Origin: Flavobacterium anhuiense
GTDB lineage: Bacteria; Bacteroidota; Bacteroidia; Flavobacteriales; Flavobacteriaceae
Length of the DNA: 54,344 nucleotides
Reading direction: 5' to 3'
Assembly (NCBI RefSeq): GCF_004151235.1
Contig: NZ_JUIV01000024.1
Location: 1 to 54,344, forward strand
Shown here piece by piece: positions 7,187 through 15,714 of the stretch. Every line of letters starts with the position of its first letter. Position 1 is the first letter of the stretch. The notes under the pieces are model-generated. The model saw nothing but the letters and a program-made list of their open reading frames with translations. It made no database searches and was not told the origin of the DNA. A program made the position numbers and the translations under genes.

Positions 7187-7432
7187 ATGACAACTATAAA
7201 AATTAATGAACGTACGAAGACAGGAAAAGCATTTATGGAAATGTTCGAAGCTTTTTTTAAGGGTCTTGATGGTATCGAAATTGTCGAAACTGATAGTTAT
7301 GGACAGGTTAATGAAGAGCCAAATATTTATAGCGCGGAATTTGTTGAGAAAGTAAAAAAAGCAGAAGAAAATATTAAGCAAGGAAAAACGACAAGATTAA
7401 ATCCAGATGATATATGGGGAAGTATTTTGTAG
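7187..7432 (+). CDS. Antitoxin of a YoeB-type toxin-antitoxin pair (DUF2683-like)
   Basis: An 81-aa acidic protein beginning MTTIKINERTKTGKAFMEMF. The N-terminal strand-helix resembles dimerising antitoxin DNA-binding parts, and the C-terminal part (SAEFVEKVKKAEENIKQGKT...) is likely to wrap the toxin. It is not a classical YefM sequence. I recall similar short proteins paired with YoeB toxins in Bacteroidota. Its last 19 bases overlap the toxin gene, so the two are translationally coupled. It probably represses its own promoter. Confidence 0.8.
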   Translation: MTTIKINERTKTGKAFMEMFEAFFKGLDGIEIVETDSYGQVNEEPNIYSAEFVEKVKKAEENIKQGKTTRLNPDDIWGSIL

Positions 7433-7695
7433 AATTTGACGATATAGCTCGTAAAGATTTGAAAAATCACTATAAATCAGGAAATAAAGCTACCATAAAA
7501 AAGATTGAAAAAATACTTCTAGAATTAACTGAAACCCCTTTTTTTGGAGAAGGACAACCAGAAGAGTTGAAATATAGCCTTAGTGGATATTGGTCTAGAA
7601 GAATTAATCAAAAAGATAGGATGATTTATCGTGTAGAAGAAGATATCGTAACCGTTATTATAGTTTCAGCAATGGGACATTATTCAGATAAATAA
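7414..7695 (+). CDS. YoeB/Txe family mRNA interferase toxin
   Basis: A 93-aa RelE-superfamily toxin that matches E. coli YoeB across its length. GEGQPEELKYSLSGYWSRRI corresponds to the catalytic-glutamate region of YoeB, DRMIYRV carries the catalytic arginine (R69), and AMGHY the C-terminal His-Tyr pair (H89, Y90). These residues cleave mRNA in the ribosomal A site. All are present, so the toxin should be active. The start ATG lies within the antitoxin gene. lpxK begins only 4 bases after the toxin stop codon. Confidence 0.9.
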   Translation: MGKYFVEFDDIARKDLKNHYKSGNKATIKKIEKILLELTETPFFGEGQPEELKYSLSGYWSRRINQKDRMIYRVEEDIVTVIIVSAMGHYSDK

Positions 7696-7699
7696 TTCT

Positions 7700-8713
7700 A
7701 TGAACATACTTCGAAAAATACTTTTCCCATTCGCTATTTTATACGGATTCATAACCTCAATCCGTAATTTTCTTTTTGATAATGGAATTTTAAAATCGAC
7801 TTCATTTGATCTTCCAGTTATTGCGGTTGGAAATCTAAGTGTGGGCGGAACTGGGAAAACGCCTCAAATCGAATATTTGATTCGTTTATTATCTGATAAA
7901 TATAAAGTGGCTACTTTGAGCCGTGGTTATAAAAGAAAGTCAGAAGGTTTTGTTTTGGCTGACGACAATTCAAATGCTGAAATTTTGGGAGATGAACCTT
8001 TTCAGTTTTATCAAAAATTTCCAAATGTAATGGTTGCGGTTGATGCCAATCGCACAAACGGAATTATGCAATTACTTTCACAAAATGAAAAGCCTGAAAT
8101 TATTTTGCTTGATGATGCATATCAACACAGAAAAGTAAAAGCTGGTTTTTATATTTTACTCACTTCTTATGGAGATTTGTATGCAGACGATTTTATGCTA
8201 CCAACAGGAAATTTGAGAGAAAGCAGGAGCGGAGCAGAAAGAGCCAATATTGTTGTAGTAACAAAATGCCCTAAAATTTTAGCAGAAGAAGAGCAGGCAA
8301 AAATTAGATTGAAATTGAAGTTAAATGCTACTCAGCAAGTCTTTTTTACTTTCATAGATTATGATATAGTCATTTATGGTAAAAGCGAAAAAATTGCAGT
8401 TAGAGAAATTAAGTCAGAATCAAAATTGTTACTCGCTGGAATTGCAAAGCCGAAACCATTTTTTGATTATTTAAAAAATGAAATCGATGAATGTCTTACT
8501 TTTCCAGATCATCATCATTTTTCTGATGCCGATTTAGATTCGATTCTACGCAAGGCAAACGGAAGAAAAATTATTACTACCGAAAAAGATTATGTGCGCT
8601 TAAAAGATTCGGATCTGGTTGATCAGTTATATTATCTGCCAATAAAAAGCTCTTTCATCAATCATCAGCAAGATTTTGATGCCACAATTTTAGAGTATAT
8701 AAAGAAAACTTAG
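7700..8713 (+). CDS. lpxK: Tetraacyldisaccharide 4'-kinase
   Basis: 337 aa, the usual length for LpxK, which phosphorylates lipid A disaccharide at the 4' position at the inner membrane. The N-terminal hydrophobic helix (about 7-25) is followed by the P-loop-like VGNLSVGGTGKTP (43-55). ILLDDAYQHRKVK and LPTGNLRES are family motifs. The gene is essential in most Gram-negatives. It lies four bases after the toxin gene; in relatives it usually follows nif3 and its partner (from memory), so the toxin-antitoxin pair looks inserted upstream and may drive lpxK. Confidence 0.95.
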   Translation: MNILRKILFPFAILYGFITSIRNFLFDNGILKSTSFDLPVIAVGNLSVGGTGKTPQIEYLIRLLSDKYKVATLSRGYKRKSEGFVLADDNSNAEILGDEPFQFYQKFPNVMVAVDANRTNGIMQLLSQNEKPEIILLDDAYQHRKVKAGFYILLTSYGDLYADDFMLPTGNLRESRSGAERANIVVVTKCPKILAEEEQAKIRLKLKLNATQQVFFTFIDYDIVIYGKSEKIAVREIKSESKLLLAGIAKPKPFFDYLKNEIDECLTFPDHHHFSDADLDSILRKANGRKIITTEKDYVRLKDSDLVDQLYYLPIKSSFINHQQDFDATILEYIKKT

Positions 8714-8746
8714 AATCTCAGTATCTCAGAAACTTAGGAATCTTAA

Positions 8747-10918
8747 TTAATCAAAAAACTTAGCAATAGTGCTATAGAATTCGTCTGGAACAAAAGGTTT
8801 TGTGATTACATCATCCATTCCGTAAGAAAGAAGCATGTCTCGATTTTCGTCAAGAGAAATTGCTGTCAATGCTATAATAGGAGTGGCTTTATCAAATTCA
8901 CGAATCATTTTTGTTGCTGTAGTTCCGTTAATGCCAGGAAGATGTACATCCATTAAAATCATATCAAAGCGTTTGATTTTTAAAAGTTCTACAGCATCTT
9001 CCCCATTGTCAACAATCTCGCAAGTAATGTTTTTATTTTCCAGCATTTTACGAGTGATCATTTGATTGATTTTGTTGTCCTCAATCAATAAAATAGATTT
9101 GTTTTTCAATTGTTTATCGTTATATGGTTTTACTTCTTCAATTACTTCCAATGGTTCGTTGTTGATTTTAAAATTCAACTTGAAGGTAAATGTAGATCCT
9201 TTACCTACTTCACTTTTTAATTTTATTTCGCCTCCTAGAAGTTCTATTAATTTTTTTACGATAGTAAGGCCAAGTCCTGTTCCGCCATATTTTCTATTTA
9301 CTTCGATGGAACCTTGAGAAAAACTTTCAAAAACAGATTGTAGCTTATCCTCCGGAATTCCAATTCCAGTATCCACAATTTCAAAGTAAATAGTTGCCTC
9401 ATCTTCTTCTTGTGAATATAGTTTTGCGATAACATTTACATGTCCGTTCTGGGTAAATTTTAAGGCATTGTTTATTAAATTAAGTATGATCTGAGATAGT
9501 TTTGTGGGATCTCCAATTAAATTGTCTGGAATTGCTTTGTCTATCTCTAAATTAAAGTAGTTTTTGTTGGCTGTAGCCAGCTCTTTTAGTGAACTTTGAA
9601 TATTGAAAAGCAATTCTTTTAAATTGAAACTGATATTTTCAATTTCTACTTTAGTAGAATCAATTTTATTGATCTCAAGGATTTCATTGATAAAAGTAGT
9701 CAAATAATTCCCAGAGAATTTTAAAGATTCTAAGTACTTCAATTGTTTTTTCTTTGGCTTGTCTTCAAGCAAAATATGAGTAATTCCGTTAATGGCATTC
9801 AATGGCGTCCGGAGTTCATGGCTTACTGTAGACAAAAATTCAGATCGGGCTTTCGAAGCTTTTTCTGCTTTGTTTTTGGCTAAAATTAATTCTTTATTTT
9901 TTTCGCGAAGCAGTAAATTATTCTGATTTCGTATAATATTGTTTTTGTACAAAGCCAGACTCAAAAGTGATAAAATCGAAATTAAGGCAATTGCCAAAAT
10001 GCTGACTAATTTAGAATAGCGATAAGTTTTAAGTTGGAATTTCTCTTCGCTTTCTCTTTTTATCGTATTGTTTAAAGATTGATTTTTTTTGAATTTTTCA
10101 TATTCGTCCAAATCAATTTTGGCATTTTTTAGTTTTAAAAGATAATTTTCAATCTGATAATGTTCGTCTAGATAAGAATACGCCAGATCATAATTTTTAT
10201 TCTGTTTGTAGTACTGGCTTATCGCTAAAACAATTTTCGATTTTTTTGGAAGATCATTGATTTTGTTGTTATAATCTAGTGCTTTGTCAAAATAGACAAT
10301 AGCCGAATCATTTCTTTTAAGCTTTCCTTCAATTAAACCAAGCTGATAATAAGCGTCTACTTTTGTTTTTAAATTTGCGTTGTTATCTGGCTTTGCGGTA
10401 ATTATTTTAAAAGTTTTTAAAGCAGATTTAAGATCATTATTGGTTTTAAATGCCAAAGCTTTTTGATAACTTAATGCTTCTGCATTGTCTTTAAGATCTA
10501 ACTGTTTTAATAAATCTTGGGCTTTTGTATAATAAGCAGCAGCTGTTTTATAATCGCCCTTTGCGGTATTGGTTACACCAATATAATGCAGGGCCAAAAC
10601 TTTTGTGCAGCTCGGCTTTAGAGTGTCAAATAAAGAAACTGTTTTATGAAAGTTTTTTAAAGCGTCCTCAAACTTTTTTTGATTATAATAAATCTTGCCA
10701 AGCTTGAAAGTCTGATTGGCCAAATTCTCTTTTTTGCCATTTTCTTCGCAAAAATTAATAGATTTTTCAGTATAAAAAATAGCTTGACTGTACTTTTTAT
10801 TATTTAGGTTGCTGTTTGCTAGCTTGTTATAATAGGTCACGCTATCCGTATTCTTTTTGGCTTGAGAATACAAAAACGAGTTAAAAAAACAAACAACAAT
10901 AAAAAGACAGTATTTCAT
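8747..10918 (-). CDS. TPR-containing hybrid histidine kinase
   Basis: 723 aa from ATG 10918 (a TTG three codons upstream is less likely because the signal peptide MKYCLFIVVCFFNSFLYSQ starts at the ATG). Domains: periplasmic TPR repeats (about 30-260), a transmembrane helix (about 304-323), HisKA with SHELRTPLNAI (H367), HATPase with N-box NNALKFTQNG, DTGIGIP and GTGLGLTIVK, and a C-terminal receiver with ILMDVHLPG (D657) and TKPF. All phosphorelay residues are present. No output domain or adjacent regulator exists, so it must pass phosphate to a protein encoded elsewhere. The start lies 29 bases after the gap stop codon, so it may be in the gap transcript. Confidence 0.93.
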   Translation of the reverse strand: MKYCLFIVVCFFNSFLYSQAKKNTDSVTYYNKLANSNLNNKKYSQAIFYTEKSINFCEENGKKENLANQTFKLGKIYYNQKKFEDALKNFHKTVSLFDTLKPSCTKVLALHYIGVTNTAKGDYKTAAAYYTKAQDLLKQLDLKDNAEALSYQKALAFKTNNDLKSALKTFKIITAKPDNNANLKTKVDAYYQLGLIEGKLKRNDSAIVYFDKALDYNNKINDLPKKSKIVLAISQYYKQNKNYDLAYSYLDEHYQIENYLLKLKNAKIDLDEYEKFKKNQSLNNTIKRESEEKFQLKTYRYSKLVSILAIALISILSLLSLALYKNNIIRNQNNLLLREKNKELILAKNKAEKASKARSEFLSTVSHELRTPLNAINGITHILLEDKPKKKQLKYLESLKFSGNYLTTFINEILEINKIDSTKVEIENISFNLKELLFNIQSSLKELATANKNYFNLEIDKAIPDNLIGDPTKLSQIILNLINNALKFTQNGHVNVIAKLYSQEEDEATIYFEIVDTGIGIPEDKLQSVFESFSQGSIEVNRKYGGTGLGLTIVKKLIELLGGEIKLKSEVGKGSTFTFKLNFKINNEPLEVIEEVKPYNDKQLKNKSILLIEDNKINQMITRKMLENKNITCEIVDNGEDAVELLKIKRFDMILMDVHLPGINGTTATKMIREFDKATPIIALTAISLDENRDMLLSYGMDDVITKPFVPDEFYSTIAKFFD

Positions 10919-10947
10919 GTATGGCAATGCTTTTACAATGAATCTTA

Positions 10948-11943
10948 TTATTTTCTTACCAGTAAAATTAAATCAATCAATCTTGATGAATAGCCAATCT
11001 CATTATCATACCAGCCTACAACTTTTACCATTTTGTCGATAACCGAAGTTAGCTGAGCATCAAATAAACAAGAATGTGTGTTGCCAATTACATCAACCGA
11101 GACAATCGGATCTTCGGTATAATCTAATATTCCTTTTAAATTTGTTTTTGAGGCTTGTTTAAATGCTTTGTTTATTTCTTCAATGCTAACAGCACGTTTT
11201 ACATTGAAGGTTATGTCTGTTAATGAACCGTCTGGAACTGGGACTCTAATACCACAGCCACCCATTTTATTATGCAATTTAGGAAAAATTTTTGTTAATG
11301 CCTTAGCTGCACCTGTTGTTGTTGGAACAATCGACTGGCTAGCGCCTCTCGCACGGCGTAAATCCTTATGTGGCTGGTCGTGAAGGCTTTGGTCTGTCGT
11401 GAAAGAATGTATAGTTGTAATGTATGCTTGTTCAATTCCGCACAATTCTTCAATAATTTTAATCATTGGTGCAGCATTGTTTGTTGTACAGCTTGCATTT
11501 GAAACTATATTTTCGGTTCCGTCCAAAATATGTTCGTTTACTCCAAGAACTACTGTTTTTATAGTATCTACTTCTGAAGGAGCTGAAAGAATTACTTTTT
11601 TTGCTCCAGCTTCAAGATGCGCATTTAACTCTTCATGCGTTTTATACTTGCCCGTCGATTCGATTACAATATCAATCGAATGTGATTTCCAATCTATATT
11701 TGAAATACTTTTTTCGTGAAAAAAGAAAAAATGCCTTCCGTCTACAATAATGCTATTTTCGTCATGACTTACTTCATACGGCAAAACTCCATGAATACTG
11801 TCATATTTAATTAAATGCGACATGGTTTTGTTGTCAGCAATGTCATTTATAGCAACGACTTCAATTTCAGGGTGATTTAAAAGCAATCGGAATAAGTTTC
11901 TGCCAATTCTTCCAAATCCATTAATAGCAATTCTTGTTTTCAA
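10948..11943 (-). CDS. gap: Glyceraldehyde-3-phosphate dehydrogenase, type I
   Basis: 331 aa with the NAD-binding Rossmann motif INGFGRIGRN (7-16), the catalytic SNASCTTN (C152), the anion-site region HSFTTDQSLHD and a C-terminal WYDNEIGYS. It oxidises glyceraldehyde-3-phosphate to 1,3-bisphosphoglycerate in the cytosol. The only start that keeps the essential N-terminal strand is TTG (11941-11943), because an in-frame TAA immediately precedes it. The hybrid kinase follows downstream. Flavobacteria often carry a second gap gene, so this could be the alternative copy. Confidence 0.95.
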   Translation of the reverse strand: MKTRIAINGFGRIGRNLFRLLLNHPEIEVVAINDIADNKTMSHLIKYDSIHGVLPYEVSHDENSIIVDGRHFFFFHEKSISNIDWKSHSIDIVIESTGKYKTHEELNAHLEAGAKKVILSAPSEVDTIKTVVLGVNEHILDGTENIVSNASCTTNNAAPMIKIIEELCGIEQAYITTIHSFTTDQSLHDQPHKDLRRARGASQSIVPTTTGAAKALTKIFPKLHNKMGGCGIRVPVPDGSLTDITFNVKRAVSIEEINKAFKQASKTNLKGILDYTEDPIVSVDVIGNTHSCLFDAQLTSVIDKMVKVVGWYDNEIGYSSRLIDLILLVRK

Positions 11944-11966
11944 TTATTTGGTTTATTCGTTTAATT

Positions 11967-12024
11967 GGTTAATCGTTTAATTGTTTTTAAACCGTTAAAC
12001 GTCTCTACGATTAAACGATTAACC
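11967..12024 (-). terminator. Hairpin between lipA and gap
   Basis: GGTTAATCGTTTAAT (11967-11981) pairs perfectly with ATTAAACGATTAACC (12010-12024) over a 28-base loop. It sits just after the lipA stop and before the gap start (both minus). There is no strong T tract, so it may be a dispersed repeat rather than a true terminator. Confidence 0.45.
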
Positions 12025-12031
12025 TAAAAAT

Positions 12032-12898
12032 TTATAAAATATGTTTTTGTGCTTTGTATGAAGAACGAACAAGAGGTCCGCTTTCGACATGTCTGAAACC
12101 TAATTCAAGACCAAATTGTTCATATCTGGCAAATTGTTCAGGCGTAATAAATTCTTTTACAGGAAGATGTTTTTTACTTGGCTGTAAATACTGTCCAATG
12201 GTTACCACATCAACATTTACATTTTTTAAATCTCTCATCGTCTGGAAGACTTCTTCTTCAGTTTCTCCAAGACCAAGCATAATTCCAGATTTTGTTCTGT
12301 TGATTCCTTTTTCTTTCAGATAACGAAGCACTTCTAAACTTCGGTCATATTTTGCCTGAATACGAACTTCGCGAGTCAAACGTCGTACTGTTTCCATGTT
12401 ATGAGAAACCACTTCAGGATTTGCTTCTACAATGCGATCTATATTTCTTTCAATTCCTTGAAAATCTGGGATTAAAGTTTCAAGCGTAGTTTGAGGATTC
12501 ATTCTGCGGATTGCTCTAACAGTTTCCATCCAAATGATAGAACCTCCATCTTTCAAATCATCTCTGTCAACACTAGTAATAACAGCATGTTTAATATTCA
12601 TAATCTTAATAGAACGCGCTACTTTTTCAGGTTCGTCCCAATCTACTGTTTCAGGTCTACCGGTTTTTACACCGCAGAATCCGCAAGAACGCGTGCAGAC
12701 ATTTCCTAAAATCATAAAAGTCGCTGTTCCTTCACCCCAGCATTCTCCCATGTTTGGGCAGCTTCCAGAAGTACAAATGGTATTTAAACTATATTTATCA
12801 ACTAAACCTCTAAGTTCAGTATATTTTTGTCCGATAGGTAATTTTACTTTTAACCACTTAGGTTTTGTGGTTTGTGTATTTTCAGCGACTGTTTCCAT
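12032..12898 (-). CDS. lipA: Lipoyl synthase
   Basis: 288 aa radical-SAM enzyme that inserts two sulfurs into octanoyl groups of lipoyl domains. The auxiliary-cluster cysteines are in CTSGSCPNMGEC (C42, C47, C53) and the radical-SAM cluster in CTRSCGFC (C68, C72, C75). The C-terminal VRSSYKA motif provides the serine ligand of the auxiliary cluster. All ligands are present. The gene appears to be monocistronic with its own promoter at 12917-12924. Confidence 0.97.
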   Translation of the reverse strand: METVAENTQTTKPKWLKVKLPIGQKYTELRGLVDKYSLNTICTSGSCPNMGECWGEGTATFMILGNVCTRSCGFCGVKTGRPETVDWDEPEKVARSIKIMNIKHAVITSVDRDDLKDGGSIIWMETVRAIRRMNPQTTLETLIPDFQGIERNIDRIVEANPEVVSHNMETVRRLTREVRIQAKYDRSLEVLRYLKEKGINRTKSGIMLGLGETEEEVFQTMRDLKNVNVDVVTIGQYLQPSKKHLPVKEFITPEQFARYEQFGLELGFRHVESGPLVRSSYKAQKHIL

Positions 12899-12916
12899 AT
12901 ATCAATGTTCAAAGTA

Positions 12917-12924
12917 CAAAGATA
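12917..12924 (-). promoter_or_regulatory. lipA promoter -7 box
   Basis: TATCTTTG on the minus strand fits TAnnTTTG, 18 bases before the lipA ATG. No clear -33 TTG is visible. Apart from this and the 13198 promoter, the 12899-13197 gap shows nothing recognisable. Confidence 0.45.
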
Positions 12925-13144
12925 CGGAATGTAGTTTATTTTGAGACGTTTATTTGCTTTTCCTTTACATATTATATTTGTCGAAGAGATTGAGGATAAG
13001 TTGGATCAAATGTTAATAAATTGGTTTTAAATATATTTTGAAGTGATTTTTTTAGTCTCTATTTAATGATTTGATATTCCATTTGGCTTTTCTGAAATAT
13101 AAAAGTTCGGTCTTAATCTGTTACAAATTTGGCTTCTTGGGAGC

Positions 13145-13187
13145 TTGCAAAATTCATGCAATACTAATTTTGCTGTTAATTTAACAG
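13145..13187 (+). promoter_or_regulatory. Promoter and palindrome before the first M48 protease
   Basis: TTG (13145-13147), 17 bases, TAATTTTG (13165-13172), directly followed by the palindrome CTGTTAA-T-TTAACAG (13173-13187) at the expected transcription start. The palindrome is a candidate operator. Confidence 0.5.
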
Positions 13188-13197
13188 TTTTAAAACC

Positions 13198-14070
13198 ATG
13201 AAAAAGAGAATTATTGTATTAGGAGCTTTATTTGCAATTTTAAGCCTTACCAAAGCAAATGCGCAAATACTTTCAGATAAAACTATGGGGGCTTTAGGCA
13301 AGGGTGTTTCAGGATTTACCTTTAGTGATGCAGACGCTGCGGCTTTAGCTAAACAATCTATTGCAGAATTGGATGCAAACAATCCAGTTGCAGATCCAAA
13401 AAATGGATATTCAATTCGTTTAGATCGCTTATTTGGAAAACATACCACTAGCGAAGGAGTTACTTTAAATTATAAAGTGTATTTAGTAAAAGATATTAAT
13501 GCTTTTGCATGTGCTGACGGAAGTGTACGCGTATTTGCAGGTTTAATGGATATTATGGATGATAACCAATTGCTTGCTGTTATTGGTCATGAAATCGGGC
13601 ATGTTGTGAATCATGATACAAGAGACGCGATAAAAGCGGCTTATAAAAAAGAAGCTTTAATGGATGTTGCATCTTCTCAGTCAGGAAAAGTTGAAGCTCT
13701 TACCCAATCTCAATTAGGGCAAATAGGAAGCGCTATGATTGATAGCAAACATAGTAGAAAACAGGAATCTGAGGCAGATAATTTTTCTTATGATTTCATG
13801 AAAAGAAATGGTTACGATGTGAATGCTGTAGAGTCGGCTTTTAGAATTCTTCAAAATTTAAGCGAAGGAGCTGAGGCATCTTTTATGACTAAAATGATGA
13901 GTTCGCATCCTGACTCTGGAAAAAGAGCTGATACGGCCAAAAAAAGAGCAACAAAAGACGGCTTGTATCATGCTTACGAACAGCAGAAAATTGTAAATAC
14001 AGCTCCTGTAGTTGTAGTAAAAAAAGCAACTACAACAACAAAGAAAACAAGTACAGCAAAAAAGAAATAA
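13198..14070 (+). CDS. Secreted M48-family zinc metallopeptidase, first of tandem pair
   Basis: 290 aa with a signal peptide (MKKRIIVLGALFAILSLTKA, cleavage near NAQ). The zinc site is HEIGH (131-135) and the third ligand is E190 in QESEAD. The fold is that of periplasmic BepA/YcaL-like M48 proteins. The C-terminal tail (about 262-290) is Lys/Thr-rich and low complexity. The gene at 14269 encodes a close paralogue with the same layout, so the pair arose by tandem duplication. Likely role: periplasmic protein quality control or envelope remodelling (inference). A terminator follows, so each copy is expressed separately. Confidence 0.9.
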   Translation: MKKRIIVLGALFAILSLTKANAQILSDKTMGALGKGVSGFTFSDADAAALAKQSIAELDANNPVADPKNGYSIRLDRLFGKHTTSEGVTLNYKVYLVKDINAFACADGSVRVFAGLMDIMDDNQLLAVIGHEIGHVVNHDTRDAIKAAYKKEALMDVASSQSGKVEALTQSQLGQIGSAMIDSKHSRKQESEADNFSYDFMKRNGYDVNAVESAFRILQNLSEGAEASFMTKMMSSHPDSGKRADTAKKRATKDGLYHAYEQQKIVNTAPVVVVKKATTTTKKTSTAKKK

Positions 14071-14084
14071 GCGATACATGATAC

Positions 14085-14126
14085 AAAACCGGTAAATCTA
14101 AAAAGTTTGCCGGTTTTTTCTTTTTT
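14085..14126 (+). terminator. Intrinsic terminator of the first M48 gene
   Basis: AAAACCGG...CCGGTTTT stem extended by TAAA/TTTG (one G-U pair) between 14085 and 14117, then a T-rich run ending near 14126. Located 14 bases after the stop codon. Confidence 0.85.
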
Positions 14127-14219
14127 AGTATAGATCGAAATCGGTTGTGTGTTGATTATCAGCTCGTAAAAATGTTTTATCTTTATTTGTTGAAAAACAA
14201 GTTTTGTGTGAATTTAAAA

Positions 14220-14243
14220 TAGCATTTTGTTATGCTACATTTG
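14220..14243 (+). promoter_or_regulatory. Promoter and operator-like repeat before the second M48 protease
   Basis: TACATTTG (14236-14243) fits the -7 consensus, 25 bases before the ATG. An inverted repeat TAGCAT (14220-14225) / ATGCTA (14232-14237) overlaps its upstream edge. The bases following the -7 box (TTGTTAAATT) resemble those of the first copy (CTGTTAATTT), consistent with duplication of the promoter with the gene. Confidence 0.5.
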
Positions 14244-14268
14244 TTGTTAAATTGTAATTATAAAAAAT

Positions 14269-15144
14269 ATGAAAAAGAAATTTATAATAGTAGGACTTTT
14301 ATTTACAGCATTTGGTTTAACTAAAATGACTGCACAGATTAATTTTGGAGATAAAGCAATTGGGGCAGTTCAAAAAGGGGTCACTGGTTTTACTTTTAGT
14401 AATGCCGATGCAGCAAAATTATCTAAAGAAGCGGTAGCTAAATTAGATGCAGAGCATGAAATTGCTGGGCCAACTGATGGTTATGCGATACGATTAAATC
14501 GTGTTTTTGGAAAACATGCATCGGGAGACGGATTTACTTTAAATTATAAAGTATATAAATTAAAAGAAGTAAATGCTTTTGCAACCGCAGACGGAAGCGT
14601 TCGTGTGTATTCAGGATTAATGGATATCATGGATGATAATGAATTAATCGCTGTAATCGGGCACGAGATTGGACACGTAGCAAACAACGATTCTAGAGAT
14701 GCAATTCGTGCGGCTTATCAGAAAGAAGCATTAATGGATGGTGCGGCTTCTCAATCGGCAACTGTGGCAACAGTTACAGACAGCCAACTTGGAAAAATTG
14801 GAAGTGCAATTATTGACAGCAAGTACAGCCGTAAACAAGAATCGGAAGCAGATTTATTTGCTTACAATTTCATGAAGAAAAATGGTTACAATGTAAATGC
14901 TGAAGAATCTGCGTTTAGAATTTTAGCAAAAATGAGTGAAGGTGCTCAAGCTTCATTTATTGATCAAATGATGAGCTCGCATCCAGATTCTCAGAAAAGA
15001 GCTGATGATGCTAAGAAAAGAGCAGAGAAAGATGGTTTGTATAAACCGTATGTGCAACAGAAAATTGTAAATACAGCTCCTGCAACAACGACTAAAAAAA
15101 CAACTACAACTACGAAGAAAACAACTACTGCAAAAAAGAAATAA
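14269..15144 (+). CDS. Secreted M48-family zinc metallopeptidase, second of tandem pair
   Basis: 291 aa, collinear with the upstream paralogue: signal peptide ending ...LTKMTAQ, zinc motif HEIGH in VIGHEIGHVANND, third ligand in QESEAD, SSHPDSQKRAD near the end, and a Lys/Thr-rich tail (KKTTTTTKKTTTAKKK). Every catalytic residue is kept, so both copies should be active. The N-terminal regions after the signal peptide and the tails differ most. Periplasmic or surface-associated protease of unknown substrate. It has its own promoter and terminator. Confidence 0.9.
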   Translation: MKKKFIIVGLLFTAFGLTKMTAQINFGDKAIGAVQKGVTGFTFSNADAAKLSKEAVAKLDAEHEIAGPTDGYAIRLNRVFGKHASGDGFTLNYKVYKLKEVNAFATADGSVRVYSGLMDIMDDNELIAVIGHEIGHVANNDSRDAIRAAYQKEALMDGAASQSATVATVTDSQLGKIGSAIIDSKYSRKQESEADLFAYNFMKKNGYNVNAEESAFRILAKMSEGAQASFIDQMMSSHPDSQKRADDAKKRAEKDGLYKPYVQQKIVNTAPATTTKKTTTTTKKTTTAKKK

Positions 15145-15169
15145 GAGTTGTTACTTAAATTATATTATA

Positions 15170-15208
15170 AAACCCGGCAAATTTCTACTTGCCGGGTTTA
15201 TTTTTTTT
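15170..15208 (+). terminator. Terminator of the second M48 gene
   Basis: AAACCCGGCAA (15170-15180) pairs with TTGCCGGGTTT (15189-15199) over an 8-base loop, followed by a run of eight T. Its T tract overlaps the stop codon of the converging PH-domain gene. Confidence 0.88.
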
Positions 15209-15587
15209 ATCCTAAAACGTGATGTGCCAATACTTTTTGCACTTCATAAACATTAACTGATTTATTGAATTGTTTTACAATACTTGGGTGCTGTTCGCTA
15301 GAAATCCAGATTTTTAATTCGGCATCAAGATCAAAAGTTCCTGCAGTTTCTACACTGAATCTTGTGATGCTTTTGTAGCCAATAGATTTGTATTCTGTTT
15401 TGCTTCCTGTAATTCCTTGCACATCTACTAAGATTAGCCTTTTGTTGGTGAAAATGAAAGTGTCGCGAATAAGTTTGAAACCCATTTCGATTTCTTCATT
15501 TGCTGTTAAAAGCTGACCGTATTTCTTAATTAAATCTTCTTGGCTTACTGAACCCGCGTTACCAAGAATAGCTGAAAATATTCCCAT
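15207..15587 (-). CDS. Bacterial PH-domain protein (DUF1696/bPH_1-like)
   Basis: A 126-aa protein comprising one bacterial pleckstrin-homology-like domain. The hallmark DTFIFTNKRLILVDVQGITGSKTEYKSI is followed by YKSITRFSVETAGTFDLDAELKIWIS. These domains form ring-shaped oligomers and have been linked to envelope stress; their ligand is unknown. It has no signal peptide and no membrane helix, so it is cytosolic. It stands alone and converges on the M48 pair. Confidence 0.88.
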   Translation of the reverse strand: MGIFSAILGNAGSVSQEDLIKKYGQLLTANEEIEMGFKLIRDTFIFTNKRLILVDVQGITGSKTEYKSIGYKSITRFSVETAGTFDLDAELKIWISSEQHPSIVKQFNKSVNVYEVQKVLAHHVLG

Positions 15588-15662
15588 TATTTGTTTTAAT
15601 TAGTTAAAATGATTTCCGTTTTTGAAGGAGTAAATGTAGTGGATTTTAGAATTAATGGAAAC

Positions 15663-15692
15663 AAAAAAAAGCAGAACCGAAGTTCTGCTTTT
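15663..15692 (-). terminator. tonB terminator with UUCG tetraloop
   Basis: On the minus strand AAAAGCAGAAC-TTCG-GTTCTGCTTTT forms an 11-bp stem (15667-15692) closed by a C(UUCG)G tetraloop and followed by a T run. It lies 23 bases after the tonB stop codon. Confidence 0.9.
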
Positions 15693-15714
15693 CTCACTTT
15701 TCAAAATATTTATA

